From assembly GCA_008508345.1 (NCBI GenBank), contig QNGE01000119.1, positions 212,862 to 276,861 of the forward strand: a DNA stretch of 64,000 nucleotides, in the 5' to 3' direction. Origin of the DNA: Paragonimus westermani. Its lineage: Eukaryota; Platyhelminthes; Trematoda; Plagiorchiida; Troglotrematidae. The stretch's first letter is position 1; each line of letters begins with the position of its first letter. The notes under the pieces were generated by a model. That model was not told the origin of the DNA. It saw nothing but the letters and a program-made list of their open reading frames with translations, and did not search any database. Below, in pieces: positions 63,524-64,000 of the stretch. The position numbers were made by a program, and so were the translations under genes.

Positions 63524-64000
63524 CAAACACACCGTCCATAACCTCTGTTGATCGCTCTTCTGACTTAACCTAGTTACTGTTTGCACATCTATTGTGTTGT
63601 AATTAGCCTGATGACCAAGCACAAAAAAGCAAGTCCTATTCGTCAGTTTATCGTTCTTATGGCTTCTATAGATACTTTCGAACAAACGATAACAACCACA
63701 ATGATAACACTAATCGACTAGGCTATTTCACACACAGACGTGCAGACTTGCAAAGAGAATGAGTCTCTTCCTGTTCATTGTTTTCGTAAATGAAGCGCAG
63801 AAACCTTACTTTTGTTCCCCAAAGATGTTTCGCAAAAGCTGGTCCACAGTACAGTCTGGTCATCAAAACAAAAGTCCTATAGATGGAACCCAGGCCGACA
63901 GTCACGCACAAAAGTGTCATACAGTTTACCAAGCATTGGTTGTGTTGACAATGAACTGCTGCCCCGTCTCTATGCGTGACTCTGTTGACGTGGTTACCGG

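Overview
The window looks like animal nuclear DNA. It holds a split-exon developmental transcription factor gene with introns of 0.17-10 kb, many decayed retroelements, tRNA-derived SINEs and CA/TA microsatellites. There are no operons or long bacterial-type ORFs. The mix of Penelope-like, gypsy, non-LTR and tRNA-SINE relics with long introns would suit a parasitic flatworm (a trematode-like genome). That placement is inference, and no single sequence here proves it.

The main gene is on the minus strand. Three exons at 44201-44468, 42378-42527 and 39841-39917 encode most of a T-box DNA-binding domain. They have clean AG/GT borders, matching phases and the exon layout I recall for animal Tbx2/3 genes. 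Further down the same strand, three more splice-bounded open segments (29303-29617, 21642-22117, 21223-21468) join to each other in phase and end in a stop codon. I read them as the low-complexity C-terminal half, which ends with an eh1-type Groucho-binding motif. The exon with the N-terminal start of the T-box was not found; it is either beyond 64000 or too diverged to see. The phases also require at least one unseen exon between 29.6 and 39.8 kb.

Layout: 1-7.1 kb, nothing recognisable. 7.16-7.56 kb, a repeat resembling the 3' end of a non-LTR element, broken by a 130-N gap. 12.34-15.19 kb, two copies of one unknown repeat in inverted orientation. 16.8-18.8 kb, a decayed gypsy LTR retrotransposon pol (RT, RNase H, integrase). 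21.2-44.5 kb, the T-box gene, whose introns hold a non-LTR RT relic (25.4-26.5 kb), two SINE copies (33.8 and 44.0 kb), microsatellites and a possible nested promoter/first exon (38.0 kb). 44.5-61 kb, mostly non-coding, with one 5'-truncated non-LTR element at 49.7-50.0 kb and GC-rich islands. 61.2-63.5 kb, an almost full-length but inactivated Penelope-like element with RT and GIY-YIG endonuclease remains.

The T-box gene would act in the nucleus as a sequence-specific regulator, probably a repressor given the eh1 motif. Every retroelement seen carries stops, frameshifts or lost catalytic residues, so none looks able to move on its own.
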